From Granulosicoccus sp947495035 (lineage in GTDB: Bacteria > Pseudomonadota > Gammaproteobacteria > Granulosicoccales > Granulosicoccaceae), in the NCBI RefSeq assembly GCF_050589605.1, contig NZ_JBNGOO010000009.1: 64,000 nt of DNA; one strand, given 5' to 3'. A program made the position numbers and the translations under genes. This document shows, piece after piece, positions 1 through 8,271 of the stretch. Each line of letters begins with the position of its first letter. The first letter of the stretch is position 1. The notes under the pieces are model-generated. The model saw only the letters and a program-made list of their open reading frames with translations. It was not told the DNA's origin and did not search any database.

Positions 1-1
1 C

Positions 2-202
2 GGCTTCAGCCGGGGTAATGCACTGAATTGGCAATACACGCTGAACATTCCCTGGAAACAGAGAACACTGGCGGTCCAACTCGACGACTGGATGTACCTG
101 CAGGATGATGTACTGATCAATCGAGCCGTCATGCGAAAATTCGGCGTCCGAGTTGGCGAAATACTCATTGCCTTCGACAAGCAGAACCCGACGGCCGATT
201 GA
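2..202 (+). CDS. DUF3833 family protein, C-terminal fragment
   Basis: The window opens inside a reading frame that closes with TGA at 200-202. The 66 visible residues contain the segment LDDWMYLQDDVLINRAVMRKFG followed by GVRVGEILIAF, read in two pieces, which is the characteristic end of DUF3833 proteins (small, usually lipoprotein-like, function unknown). The N-terminus, where a signal or lipobox would be, lies outside the window. It converges on the reductase gene that ends at 325. Identification rests on the conserved LDDWMY and FG-R-GE positions only. Confidence 0.7.
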   Translation, partial: GFSRGNALNWQYTLNIPWKQRTLAVQLDDWMYLQDDVLINRAVMRKFGVRVGEILIAFDKQNPTAD

Positions 203-256
203 CGACAGGCAATCCACATGACGAAGAGAACCACCAGCTGACGCTAAACGGAAACA

Positions 257-308
257 CTGGCTGCCCTGTGTCAGCCAGGCAAGGCGATTGAACTGCCGGA
301 ATACCGGC
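257..308. terminator. Hairpins between convergent genes
   Basis: The gap between two convergent genes holds two short inverted repeats: CTGGCTG (257-263) pairing with CAGCCAG (272-278) across an 8-nt loop, and GCCGG (295-299) pairing with CCGGC (304-308) across 4 nt. Neither is followed by a convincing T-run, so intrinsic termination is only a possibility suggested by the position. Confidence 0.3.
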
Positions 309-324
309 TCAGGTCGATACGGCT

Positions 325-1413
325 CTATACGTCAACCGTTACCTTGCCCATCGGGTAGGAACAGCAGGCAAGAATGTAACCTTCGGCTATGTCATCCTCG
401 GAAATACCACCGTTGTGCACCATGTGCACTTCCCCTTCGAGCTTTCTGATTCTGCAGGTACCACATACCCCGAAGGTACAACCCGAGGGAATGTTGAGTC
501 CCGAGGCACGTGTCACGGCCAGCACCGTGTCGTTTTGCGTACAGCGTTCCGTCCGCTGGGACTGTGCGAAAACGATTTCTGCATCGATACTGCCATCGGG
601 CGTGACATCATCAAGTTCCGGAATCTCGGCTTCGGTGGCGACAGGAGCCTGAAAGCTTTCCTGATGATAGTGGTCCATGTCGTAGCCCAGCCCGCTCAGC
701 GCATCCCGCACCGAGTGCATGAACGGTTCCGGACCGCAGCAGAAGACCTCTCGCTCAAGATAATCCGGTGCCACAAGGCCCAGTAACAACTGGTTGAAGC
801 GTCCCTGAAAACCGGTCCAGGGTATGAATCGTTCCGGCTCTTCGATCACCCACTTGACGTACAGCCCCGGTAACCGTGTTGCCATGTGCTCAAGCAGACC
901 GCGAAACAGGATTTCCGATGGGCGCCGCGCGCAATTGATGAAGACGATGTCAGGTTCCGTTCCATGATCGAACATCCACGTCGTCATGGACATCATGGGA
1001 GTGATACCGGAGCCCGCCGAGATGAAAAGATACTTCTCGGCCGGATAGTTCAGCAGAGTGAACTGGCCTGCGGGTCCCATGGCCCTGATGCGGGTTCCCG
1101 GCACCAGGTGATCCAGCATCCAGCGCGTACCGATACTGTCCGGCTGCGCCTTGACCGTGATGGAAATGGAGCGAGGTCGCGACGGCGATGAAGAGATCGT
1201 ATACGTCCGATGAATGACCCCATCGGGCAACGGCAGCTCCAGCGTCATGAACTGACCAGGCTGGAAATCGAACAAGGCACCCGATACGGCTCGAAAGGTA
1301 AAGCTTGCGGTATTGGGCACTTCGGGAAGTACGGATACGCACTCAAGCTCTTCCGAGTCAGTCCAGACGGCATGACGGTTTGAAGCAACGAGATCATCCA
1401 TGGGCTCAGGCAA
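325..1413 (-). CDS. gbcB: Rieske oxygenase reductase subunit, GbcB-like (glycine betaine monooxygenase reductase)
   Basis: A 362-aa flavin/iron-sulfur reductase that would pass electrons from NAD(P)H to the partner Rieske oxygenase. It has an FAD-binding barrel (RTYTISSSP at about 69-77), an NAD-binding segment (LFISAGSGITPMMS at about 129-142) and a C-terminal plant-type [2Fe-2S] domain with Cys312, 317, 320 and 350. Order FNR module then ferredoxin, and the length, match GbcB of Pseudomonas. It overlaps the oxygenase gene by 8 bp, so the two are almost certainly co-transcribed and co-translated. Related reductases serve carnitine (CntB/YeaX) or stachydrine oxygenases; the betaine call follows from family resemblance and from the carnitine-to-betaine cluster in the same window, and remains an inference. 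Confidence 0.8.
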   Translation of the reverse strand: MPEPMDDLVASNRHAVWTDSEELECVSVLPEVPNTASFTFRAVSGALFDFQPGQFMTLELPLPDGVIHRTYTISSSPSRPRSISITVKAQPDSIGTRWMLDHLVPGTRIRAMGPAGQFTLLNYPAEKYLFISAGSGITPMMSMTTWMFDHGTEPDIVFINCARRPSEILFRGLLEHMATRLPGLYVKWVIEEPERFIPWTGFQGRFNQLLLGLVAPDYLEREVFCCGPEPFMHSVRDALSGLGYDMDHYHQESFQAPVATEAEIPELDDVTPDGSIDAEIVFAQSQRTERCTQNDTVLAVTRASGLNIPSGCTFGVCGTCRIRKLEGEVHMVHNGGISEDDIAEGYILACCSYPMGKVTVDV

Positions 1414-2635
1414 CTTCCATGATCACTGCGCGAGAGCGACGGGTCATTGCCTGAATGTACCAGTCGACGAATTCCATGACACTCCGCTCCTGTACCGCGG
1501 AATAGGGTCCGGGTTCATACGCGGGGGAATTGATTCCCTTCTGATTGTCCTCGACCACTCGCCGATCCTCATCATTGGTTGCATTCCAGACTTCGGACAA
1601 TCTCTGAACATCATAATCCCTGCCTTCTACTGCATCCTTGTGAACCAGCCACTTGGTGGTCACCTGTGTTTCGGTCGGGCTCAGGGGCGTGACTCGAAAA
1701 ACGATGGCATGGTCCGGCAGGAAATGATTCCAGGTACTGGGGTAGTGGTATTTCAACAGAGTCCCTGCAGAATCATCCTTGACATGTCCCAGCGGGCGAG
1801 TGACCGCCGGCTTCAGATCCATCGTGAAACTCTTGGCTCCCGGTAGCAACGGCACACGAGCGACACGATACTGATAATCCGGCCCCATCTGAAACTGCGA
1901 TGGCAAATCCAGAGCTGCCATGCGATCGTAGTGCTGTTGCACATAGTCAGGGATTCCGGCATCAGGTCCACCGGCAATGACCGGATCATCCGGAAAGGAG
2001 CGGCACAGGCCCGGATGATTACCACCGCAGTGGTAGCACTCGCGGTTGTTTTCCCAGACCAGTTTCCAGTTGCCCTTTTCCACGATGCTGCTCTCGACGG
2101 CGACCTTGGCATTGTTCAGATCATGTGGCTCCAGATAGGGTCGAACAAGCTCTGCGAAGTCGTCGAAATCCGGCGCTGTGTGAGCCAGACAGATGTAGAC
2201 CAGGCCCGCCACTTCCCGACAGTGTACCGGTCGCAATCCGAACGCCGAGGCATCGAAGTCGTCCCCCATGTCTCGCGCCCAGATCAGCTTGCCATCCAGT
2301 TCGTAGGTCCACTGGTGATAGGGGCAGACGAGCTTGGGTACATTCCCCTTTTCCGATTTGCACAGAATGGAACCGCGATGACGGCAGGTATTGTGAAAGG
2401 CCCGTATCTGACCATCAGCGCCACGCACCAGAATGATGCCGTAAGCCCCGACCTGGTGGGTCACGTAACTGCCCGTCTTCTCCAGCTCACAGGCAGCAAT
2501 CGCGAACAGCCATTCCCGATAGAAGATGGCGTCCATGTCGGCATCGAAAATCTCGGGGTCATTGTAAAACGGCTGGGACAAGGCGTACCCGGGAATTCTC
2601 TGCGCCAGCAATTCCTTGACTCGAGATGTGATCAT
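1406..2635 (-). CDS. gbcA: Rieske oxygenase alpha subunit, GbcA-like (glycine betaine monooxygenase)
   Basis: A 409-aa ring-hydroxylating-type oxygenase. The Rieske [2Fe-2S] ligands are Cys84-x-His86 and Cys104-x2-His107. The mononuclear iron site is visible as NNRECYHCGGNHP, with Glu199, His202 and His207; an acidic ligand in the NDEDRR stretch near the C-terminus completes it. Length and motifs fit the GbcA group, which removes a methyl group from glycine betaine to give dimethylglycine and formaldehyde. It is followed with an 8-bp overlap by its reductase. CntA-type carnitine monooxygenases are shorter and also related, so the substrate could be another quaternary amine. No dimethylglycine or sarcosine oxidase genes sit beside it. 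Confidence 0.8.
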   Translation of the reverse strand: MITSRVKELLAQRIPGYALSQPFYNDPEIFDADMDAIFYREWLFAIAACELEKTGSYVTHQVGAYGIILVRGADGQIRAFHNTCRHRGSILCKSEKGNVPKLVCPYHQWTYELDGKLIWARDMGDDFDASAFGLRPVHCREVAGLVYICLAHTAPDFDDFAELVRPYLEPHDLNNAKVAVESSIVEKGNWKLVWENNRECYHCGGNHPGLCRSFPDDPVIAGGPDAGIPDYVQQHYDRMAALDLPSQFQMGPDYQYRVARVPLLPGAKSFTMDLKPAVTRPLGHVKDDSAGTLLKYHYPSTWNHFLPDHAIVFRVTPLSPTETQVTTKWLVHKDAVEGRDYDVQRLSEVWNATNDEDRRVVEDNQKGINSPAYEPGPYSAVQERSVMEFVDWYIQAMTRRSRAVIMEVA

Positions 2636-3155
2636 TGATTGTTTCCTGTCGCAACTCTGGGGAAAATGTAGCGGGAAGGAGTCGGATACGCAAGAAGCAG
2701 CCTGGCTGAAACAATGGCCTTGCTGGCGCCCACCACACCATCCGCGGTTTGAAGTCTCTTGCCAGAAAGGCTGTCGGATCTGGAAGCGTCATGCGATCCG
2801 GAATCAGCCGCTTCGATGCAACAGCCTCCGTTACGCAAACGCATCCGGTAGCGATGTTGCCGAGCCAGAACCGGTTGCACACTTCCAGACGTTTCGACCC
2901 TCACCTGGCGCCCCGATTGTACGATCCGAAATCGCTGCGATATTGTTCCAGATGAGACATGTTGAGACCTGAGCCCGACACCTTTGACAATTTCTGTAAA
3001 AAGCCGATCAAGCGAGAAATCGGAGGCTAACAGGCTGGGGAGTGCGGGCGGCCCAATGCCTTCTTCAGGCTTGCTATAGTGACTTGCCATGAGCTTTGGC
3101 TGCCGCCCCGCAGCATACTGCACCAAGCTGACGTCTGACAAGCTGGAACAACGGA
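2636..3155. other. 520-bp divergent intergenic region
   Basis: This is the gap between the divergent GbcA-like gene and the MarR-type gene. Frames crossing it show no recognisable protein. TTGACA occurs at 2984-2989, but the matching -10 hexamer is poor. A TATAGT-like element lies at about 3075. It most likely holds the promoters of both genes; no clear operator palindrome was seen. Confidence 0.4.
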
Positions 3156-3614
3156 ATGAACAGAGACGAGACGAACCCATCCACTCTTGCACTACCGCCT
3201 ACAGCCCGGTCGCTGCCCATTGTGCTGCTACGAGCACGCGAGAAGGTGATGGCACCCTTTCGGGAGATGCTGTCGAAGACGGATATCACCGAACAACAAT
3301 GGCGTGTCCTGCGCGTTCTGTCCGAACTCGGGCCACAGGATTCCTCCAGACTTGCACATCGAACCTGCCTGCTCTTGCCCAGTCTCACCCGCATATCGCA
3401 TTCCATGCTGGAGAAAGGGTACATCTCACGGACCACTGACACGCGCGATCGTCGACGGCTGACATTGGCCATCACGGCCAAAGGCCAACAGCTGATTCAC
3501 GACAACCATGAAAGATCAGCACAGATATCAGCTTCCTTCAAGCAGGCGCTCGGCGAAGAGAAATACGAAACTCTGCTGGACCTGCTGACTGAACTCGAAG
3601 AGCTGGACATCTAG
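3156..3614 (+). CDS. MarR-family transcriptional regulator, HpaR-like
   Basis: A 152-aa winged-helix repressor. The N-terminal LPIVLLRAREKVMAPFR segment and the length are typical of the HpaR branch of MarR, whose known members repress homoprotocatechuate operons and respond to aromatic acids. The DNA-binding helix region spans roughly residues 45-100, including SLTRISHSMLEKGYI and the basic wing DTRDRRR. No hpa catabolic genes are nearby, so the true target is unknown. The neighbours are the divergent Rieske oxygenase and the downstream molybdenum hydroxylase operon, both plausible targets. Its stop codon lies in the first copy of a tandem repeat. Confidence 0.85.
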   Translation: MNRDETNPSTLALPPTARSLPIVLLRAREKVMAPFREMLSKTDITEQQWRVLRVLSELGPQDSSRLAHRTCLLLPSLTRISHSMLEKGYISRTTDTRDRRRLTLAITAKGQQLIHDNHERSAQISASFKQALGEEKYETLLDLLTELEELDI

Positions 3615-3682
3615 CCCCCAAGACCCATGAAGAGCTGGGCATCTAGCCTCCTCAAGACCCAAGAAGAGCTGGGCATCAAGCC
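3598..3682. repeat. Tandem duplication spanning the stop codon of the MarR-type gene
   Basis: Three head-to-tail copies of a unit starting AAGAGCTGG(A/G)CATC lie at 3598-3629, 3630-3663 and 3664-3682 (partial), with periods of 32 and 34 bp. The first copy encodes the C-terminal EELDI and the TAG at 3612-3614. Copies 2 and 3 are downstream and untranslated. The copies differ by a few substitutions and a 2-bp indel. Confidence 0.85.
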
Positions 3683-3990
3683 AGCCACTGCCGACAAACC
3701 GATCTCATCAGCCAATGGCGCGGTGCCACAGACACGCTTTGGTGTACTTTCAGCGCCGATGATGTGAACGGACAAGGCTACCCTGCGCCCGCCATCGCCA
3801 CTCCTTGCCGGATGTTCGACAACACACACCGTGTAGATCTGGCATTCCACGTTCAAACCGGTGTCAGAACCGGATAATCCCCCGACGATGTCGTCGCCTG
3901 CCGACGCTATTGATTTCACCCCTCCGCGCTGCCCGGTTTCCACTGCGATCCCGGCTGTCGCTGACGGCATGGCCGGGAAACCCTTGTTCA
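3683..3990. other. Intergenic region before the cytochrome c gene
   Basis: Reading frames continue upstream of the cytochrome start, but their translations are low-complexity arginine-, serine- and proline-rich text with no family resemblance. I treat the region as non-coding; it probably carries the promoter of the molybdenum hydroxylase operon. No clear -35/-10 pair was identified. Confidence 0.4.
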
Positions 3991-5277
3991 ATGATCAAAC
4001 ACATACTCGTCAGCGCGGCCATACTGGCACTGCTGGCTGCGGGCGCATTTGCCGTTTACGCCTACCACCCGGCAATGGAAGAGGTGGCCACGGGCACGCA
4101 ACAGGCATTCGACGATGACGCCGTGGAAAGAGGCCGAGTCATCGCCGCTGCCGGGTATTGCGCAAGCTGTCATACCGCCGTCGGTGGAGAGCCCTGGGCG
4201 GGCAATTATCCCATGGAGACCGATTTCGGCACCGTGTACTCCACCAACATCACCCCGGATCCCGAGTCCGGCATCGGTGCCTGGTCGGCACAGGCCTTCA
4301 AACGAGCCATGCAGGACGGCGTGGATCGCGAGGGCCGCCACCTGTTTCCGGCATTCCCCTACAACCATTTCACACTGATGAGCGATCAGGATGTCGATGA
4401 TGTATATGCCTACATCATGAGCGAGGTGGCACCGGCAAGATCCACGCAGAAGGACAACGAACTGCCATTCCCTCTTGATCAACGCATTCTGCAAGCCGGC
4501 TGGAAGCTGTTGTTCGTCGATAGCGGCAGGTACGAGAAGGATCCACAGCAGTCCGATGAGTGGAATCGTGGCGCTTACCTGGTCGAGGGAGTGACGCATT
4601 GCGGCGCTTGTCACACGCCACGCAATGCCCTGGGTGCAGAAATCGACAGTGAGCACTTCGATGGTGCAACCATCGACCGCTGGACGGCTCCGGCACTGAA
4701 TGGCAGCAATGCAGCAGCCATTCGCTGGACGGCTCGGGATTTCAGCGAATACCTCAAGCATGGTGGTACGCGTGCGCACGGCGTTGCCGCCGGCCCCATG
4801 GGCCCGGTCGTGCATGCCGGCTTGCGAGAACTGCCCGACAGTGATCTGCAGGCCATTGGCACCTACCTCGCCGCGCAGAACGACGACATCAGGACGGGCG
4901 AAGAGCCTGCACAGATCATCGCTGCCAGCCTTGCAAAGGGACAACCGAAGAAGAGTTATCGCCAGGATCAGGGCGAACGACTGTACGTGACAGCCTGCGC
5001 ATCGTGCCATTACAACAGTGAGCAGATCGAACTGGGCCGACCCGATCTGGGCGTCAACTCGGCCACTCGACTGGATCAGCCCGACAATCTGATACACGTG
5101 ATACTGGATGGGGTGGGCAATCAAGAGGGTTTGCCCGGCATCGTCATGCCTGGCTTTCGAAGCGCGCTGGACGATCAGGAGGTCGCCGCCATTGCGGCGT
5201 ATCTGCGTCGTACTCGAACCGACAGAACACCATGGCCGGATCTCGGCGATACCGTCTCCGCCATCAGAGCTCACTGA
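3991..5277 (+). CDS. Membrane-anchored triheme cytochrome c subunit of a molybdenum hydroxylase
   Basis: A 428-aa cytochrome with three CxxCH haem sites (Cys57-His61 and sites at about residues 204 and 335). The ATG at 3991 was chosen because it is followed directly by a signal-anchor (MIKHILVSAAILALLAAGAFA); the frame stays open further upstream without resemblance to anything. The family matches the cytochrome subunits of membrane-bound alcohol and aldehyde dehydrogenases, which carry electrons from the periplasmic enzyme to quinone or terminal oxidase. It is 15 bp upstream of the 2Fe-2S subunit, so it is probably the electron acceptor of the following two subunits. Confidence 0.88.
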   Translation: MIKHILVSAAILALLAAGAFAVYAYHPAMEEVATGTQQAFDDDAVERGRVIAAAGYCASCHTAVGGEPWAGNYPMETDFGTVYSTNITPDPESGIGAWSAQAFKRAMQDGVDREGRHLFPAFPYNHFTLMSDQDVDDVYAYIMSEVAPARSTQKDNELPFPLDQRILQAGWKLLFVDSGRYEKDPQQSDEWNRGAYLVEGVTHCGACHTPRNALGAEIDSEHFDGATIDRWTAPALNGSNAAAIRWTARDFSEYLKHGGTRAHGVAAGPMGPVVHAGLRELPDSDLQAIGTYLAAQNDDIRTGEEPAQIIAASLAKGQPKKSYRQDQGERLYVTACASCHYNSEQIELGRPDLGVNSATRLDQPDNLIHVILDGVGNQEGLPGIVMPGFRSALDDQEVAAIAAYLRRTRTDRTPWPDLGDTVSAIRAH

Positions 5278-5292
5278 GCAAACACAGGATAG

Positions 5293-5766
5293 ATGATGAT
5301 CAACTTCAAGGTGAACGGGCGCGATGTCAGCATCGACGCCGATCCCGCAACGCCCCTGCTCTGGGCCATTCGGGACGAGATCGGTCTGACCGGCACGAAA
5401 TTCGGTTGTGGAATCGGACTGTGTGGTGCGTGTACCGTGCATGTCGGCGGTCGAGCGACCCGTTCCTGCATCACCCCCCTGTCGGCCGTCGCAGGAACAG
5501 ACATCACAACGATCGAAGGTCTGGATGCTGATGACCAGCACCCGGTGCAGATCGCCTGGAACGATTTGCGAGTTCCCCAGTGCGGCTACTGTCAATCGGG
5601 TCAGATCATGCAGGCAGCCGCACTGCTGCAGGACATTCCCGACCCGAGCGATGAGGACATCGATGCAGTCATGACGGGCAATCTGTGCCGCTGCATGACC
5701 TACCCTCGTATCCGAAACGCTGTTCGCCAGGCCGCTGCCGCCAACCAGGAGACGATCAGCGAATGA
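5293..5766 (+). CDS. 2Fe-2S small subunit of molybdenum hydroxylase (IorA/AldG type)
   Basis: A 157-aa protein with two [2Fe-2S] clusters: plant-type ligands Cys39, 44, 47 and 59, and the C-terminal helical cluster with Cys97, 100, 132 and 134 (CGYC and NLCRCM). This is the standard small subunit of the xanthine-oxidase family, in particular the isoquinoline 1-oxidoreductase, nicotinate or aldehyde dehydrogenase types. Its TGA overlaps the ATG of the large subunit (ATGA), which indicates translational coupling. It relays electrons from the molybdenum centre to the cytochrome encoded just upstream. Confidence 0.93.
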   Translation: MMINFKVNGRDVSIDADPATPLLWAIRDEIGLTGTKFGCGIGLCGACTVHVGGRATRSCITPLSAVAGTDITTIEGLDADDQHPVQIAWNDLRVPQCGYCQSGQIMQAAALLQDIPDPSDEDIDAVMTGNLCRCMTYPRIRNAVRQAAAANQETISE

Positions 5767-8081
5767 TCATTGACAGATTACGCGAGAAGGCCTCTTCCCA
5801 GCCTGACATGGCACGACGAGGTTTCCTGATCTCCATGGCTGTCAGCGGCGCCACATTCGGTTTCCCGGTGGCCGCTCAGGCAGCCATGGATCCGGAAGAG
5901 GCCGATGGAGCGCCCATCGAGCCTGCAGGGCAAAAATTCGAGCCCACCCTGTGGTACGGCATCGATACCGATGGACAGGTCACGGTGAACATCATCCGTG
6001 CCGAGATGGGTCAGCACGTGGGCACGGCCATTGCCAGGATACTGGCCGATGAGCTGGAAGTGGCCTGGGAAGATGTACATATCACGCACGTCGATACCGA
6101 CGAGAAATGGGGCACCATGGTCACCGGTGGCAGTTGGTCGGTCTGGCAAAGCTGGTCGGTATACCGCAAGGCTGGTGCCGCGGGTCGTACCGCCCTGATC
6201 GCAGCGGCAGCCGAACGCTGGGGCATAGAGGCGTCGCAATGCTCCGCCAGCCGGGGTCGTGTCGTGGGCGGAGGTCGGACCATCAGTTACGGTGAACTGG
6301 TCGAGGCAGGACTGTCTCGCCGTTTCAGCGAGGAAGAACTGGATCAGTTGCCGCTGAAGCAGCATGCCGACATGCAACTGATCGGCAAGGACGTCAAGGC
6401 TCTGGATATCGCCAACAAGACCAATGGCAAGGCAATCTACGGTATCGATGCCAGTATCGAGGGCATGGTCTATGGTGTCCCCCTGCTCCCGCCGACACGG
6501 CTGGGATCCAGCGTTGCCTCGGTGGACGATAGCGAGGCCAGATCAGTCCAGGGATACCTGCAAACCCTGACCCTGGACGACCCGTCTGACACGGTACCCG
6601 GCTGGGTCGTGGTCATCGGCAAATCGCTGATGGCCGCCAAGTGGGCATCGGACAAGGTCCGGGTCAGCTGGAATGCAGGCGACACGGCAGACGTTTCAGA
6701 AGCCGACATTCAGGAGCGCTCACGGGCTCTCATCGAGGACGAGAGTAGCGGTGCGATTCTGGACACCGGCAACACCGAGACCGGTGCCGCATTTGCCAAG
6801 GCCAGTGACACACTGGAAGCCGAATACACGACATCCACCGTGCTGCACTTTCAACTCGAACCGGTCAACGCAACGGCCTATCGCAACGCTGAAGGTATCT
6901 GGGAAATTCACACGGGCAACCAGTGGCAGTCACTGATATTGCCCACACTGTCCAAGGCGCTCGGCGAAGACACGTCGAAGATCGTCATGCGTTCCTACAT
7001 GCTGGGAGGTGGCTTCGGCCGGCGCTTGAACGGCGATTATGCAGTACCGGCTGCTCTGGCATCCAGCGCTCTGGGCGGCAAACCGGTGAAACTGATGCTG
7101 TTTCGCGAGCAGGACGCACAGTTCGACAGCCCACGTTCGCCCAGCGTGCAACGGCTGCGCATGGCATTCGACAGCGCGCAGGCCGTGACCGCCATGGAAC
7201 ATCATGCGGCGGCCGGCTGGCCGACCGGTGTTCTGGTGCCCTCCTTCATGCCCAAGGGCGTCAATGGTATCGCCTACGATCCATTCGCCATCGACGGCGC
7301 GGATCATTGGTATTCGCTTGGCGCTCATCGCGTTCGCGCCATTCCGAATGACCTGGCCAACAAGACCTTTCGTCCCGGCTGGTTGCGCTCGGTCGGCCCG
7401 GGCTGGACCAACTTTGCCGTTGAGAGCTTCATGGATGAAGCCGCACACCGGCTGGGCAAGGACCCCCTGGCCTTTCGACTGGAGCATCTGAAGGCAGAGG
7501 GCATGAACGCCGGTTCGTCGCCGAACTCGGTGGGTGGTGCCGGACGCCAGGCGGCCGTGCTGCAACGACTGGCTCAGCTGTCCGCCCCGGCACACGACGA
7601 TCTGGAGAGTGACTCCGCCATCGGCATTGCGACAACCTTCGGTCAGTCGCGGGACATGCCGACATGGACAGCGGCTGCCGTGCAACTGCACGTCGACCGA
7701 ACCAGCGGCACCATCGACGTGCAGAAACTCTGGCTGGTTTTCGACTGCGGAACGGTGGTTGACCCGGATGGCGCTCGGGCGCAATGCGAAGGCGCTGCAC
7801 TGTGGGGTCTGTCGATGGCCCTGCACGAGGGCACTGCATTCGAGAACGGCAATGTACAGGCGCGCAACCTCAACACCTATACGCCGCTGCGCATGATCGA
7901 TACCCCCGATATGGAAATCGAGTTCATCGACAGCCAGGAAGTACCGGTAGGACTGGGCGAACCCGGAACCACTGTCATTGCGCCCGCCATCGCCAATGCC
8001 ATCTACAACGCCGTCGGTGTCCGGATACGCCATCTGCCCATCACGCCGGAGTCCGTATTGCAGTCGATCCAGGGAACCTGA
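5763..8081 (+). CDS. Molybdopterin large subunit of molybdenum hydroxylase (IorB type), Tat-exported
   Basis: A 772-aa molybdopterin-binding subunit of the xanthine-oxidase family, similar to isoquinoline 1-oxidoreductase beta and membrane aldehyde dehydrogenase large subunits. The ATG at 5763 overlaps the previous stop. The start is followed by Arg18-Arg19-Gly-Phe-Leu and a hydrophobic stretch ending in AQA at about 40, a twin-arginine export signal, so the complex should be periplasmic. A glycine-rich substrate-site segment (LGGGFGRRLNGDY) and the C-terminal GLGEPGTT motif with the conserved catalytic Glu are present. The substrate cannot be told from sequence: aldehydes or N-heterocycles are both possible. 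No XdhC-type maturation factor is in the cluster. Confidence 0.9.
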   Translation: MIIDRLREKASSQPDMARRGFLISMAVSGATFGFPVAAQAAMDPEEADGAPIEPAGQKFEPTLWYGIDTDGQVTVNIIRAEMGQHVGTAIARILADELEVAWEDVHITHVDTDEKWGTMVTGGSWSVWQSWSVYRKAGAAGRTALIAAAAERWGIEASQCSASRGRVVGGGRTISYGELVEAGLSRRFSEEELDQLPLKQHADMQLIGKDVKALDIANKTNGKAIYGIDASIEGMVYGVPLLPPTRLGSSVASVDDSEARSVQGYLQTLTLDDPSDTVPGWVVVIGKSLMAAKWASDKVRVSWNAGDTADVSEADIQERSRALIEDESSGAILDTGNTETGAAFAKASDTLEAEYTTSTVLHFQLEPVNATAYRNAEGIWEIHTGNQWQSLILPTLSKALGEDTSKIVMRSYMLGGGFGRRLNGDYAVPAALASSALGGKPVKLMLFREQDAQFDSPRSPSVQRLRMAFDSAQAVTAMEHHAAAGWPTGVLVPSFMPKGVNGIAYDPFAIDGADHWYSLGAHRVRAIPNDLANKTFRPGWLRSVGPGWTNFAVESFMDEAAHRLGKDPLAFRLEHLKAEGMNAGSSPNSVGGAGRQAAVLQRLAQLSAPAHDDLESDSAIGIATTFGQSRDMPTWTAAAVQLHVDRTSGTIDVQKLWLVFDCGTVVDPDGARAQCEGAALWGLSMALHEGTAFENGNVQARNLNTYTPLRMIDTPDMEIEFIDSQEVPVGLGEPGTTVIAPAIANAIYNAVGVRIRHLPITPESVLQSIQGT

Positions 8082-8092
8082 CACAGGTTCCC
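8072..8092 (+). terminator. Hairpin overlapping the large-subunit stop codon
   Basis: GGGAACCTG (8072-8080), a 3-nt loop and CAGGTTCCC (8084-8092) form a perfect 9-bp stem that includes the TGA stop. There is no downstream T-run, so it may be a weak terminator or an mRNA 3'-end stabiliser. Confidence 0.45.
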
Positions 8093-8271
8093 GGGTTCCG
8101 CACACCGGCTGAAGCAGCTGTCTTGATGAGTTGTCGAGAACCTGTATACTCCCGCTCGGCGTGTTCCAGCCAGCTTGCAGAACTGTACCTGTGGCCAATG
8201 GGCAGCCGCAGGGTCGCCGCTGACTGACAGCAGACCTTGACGTCTCATTACTTGCGGAAGAATGTCAGACC

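Noticed and set aside
3156..3614. Homoprotocatechuate degradation locus suggested by the HpaR-like regulator
   Set aside because: No hpa catabolic genes are in the neighbourhood; only the regulator subfamily matches.
3611..3991. 126-codon minus-strand frame between the MarR-type and cytochrome genes
   Set aside because: It runs over the tandem repeat, lacks a ribosome site and resembles no family; treated as non-coding.
3988..5595. Long open frame (535 codons) on the minus strand opposite the cytochrome c gene
   Set aside because: Its translation has no domain, is rich in shadow-type Arg/His/Gly text, and the plus strand encodes a clear triheme cytochrome and 2Fe-2S subunit.
6930..8198. 422-codon open frame opposite the molybdopterin subunit
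   Set aside because: It is the antisense of a strongly recognisable gene; GC-rich third positions keep the opposite frame open.
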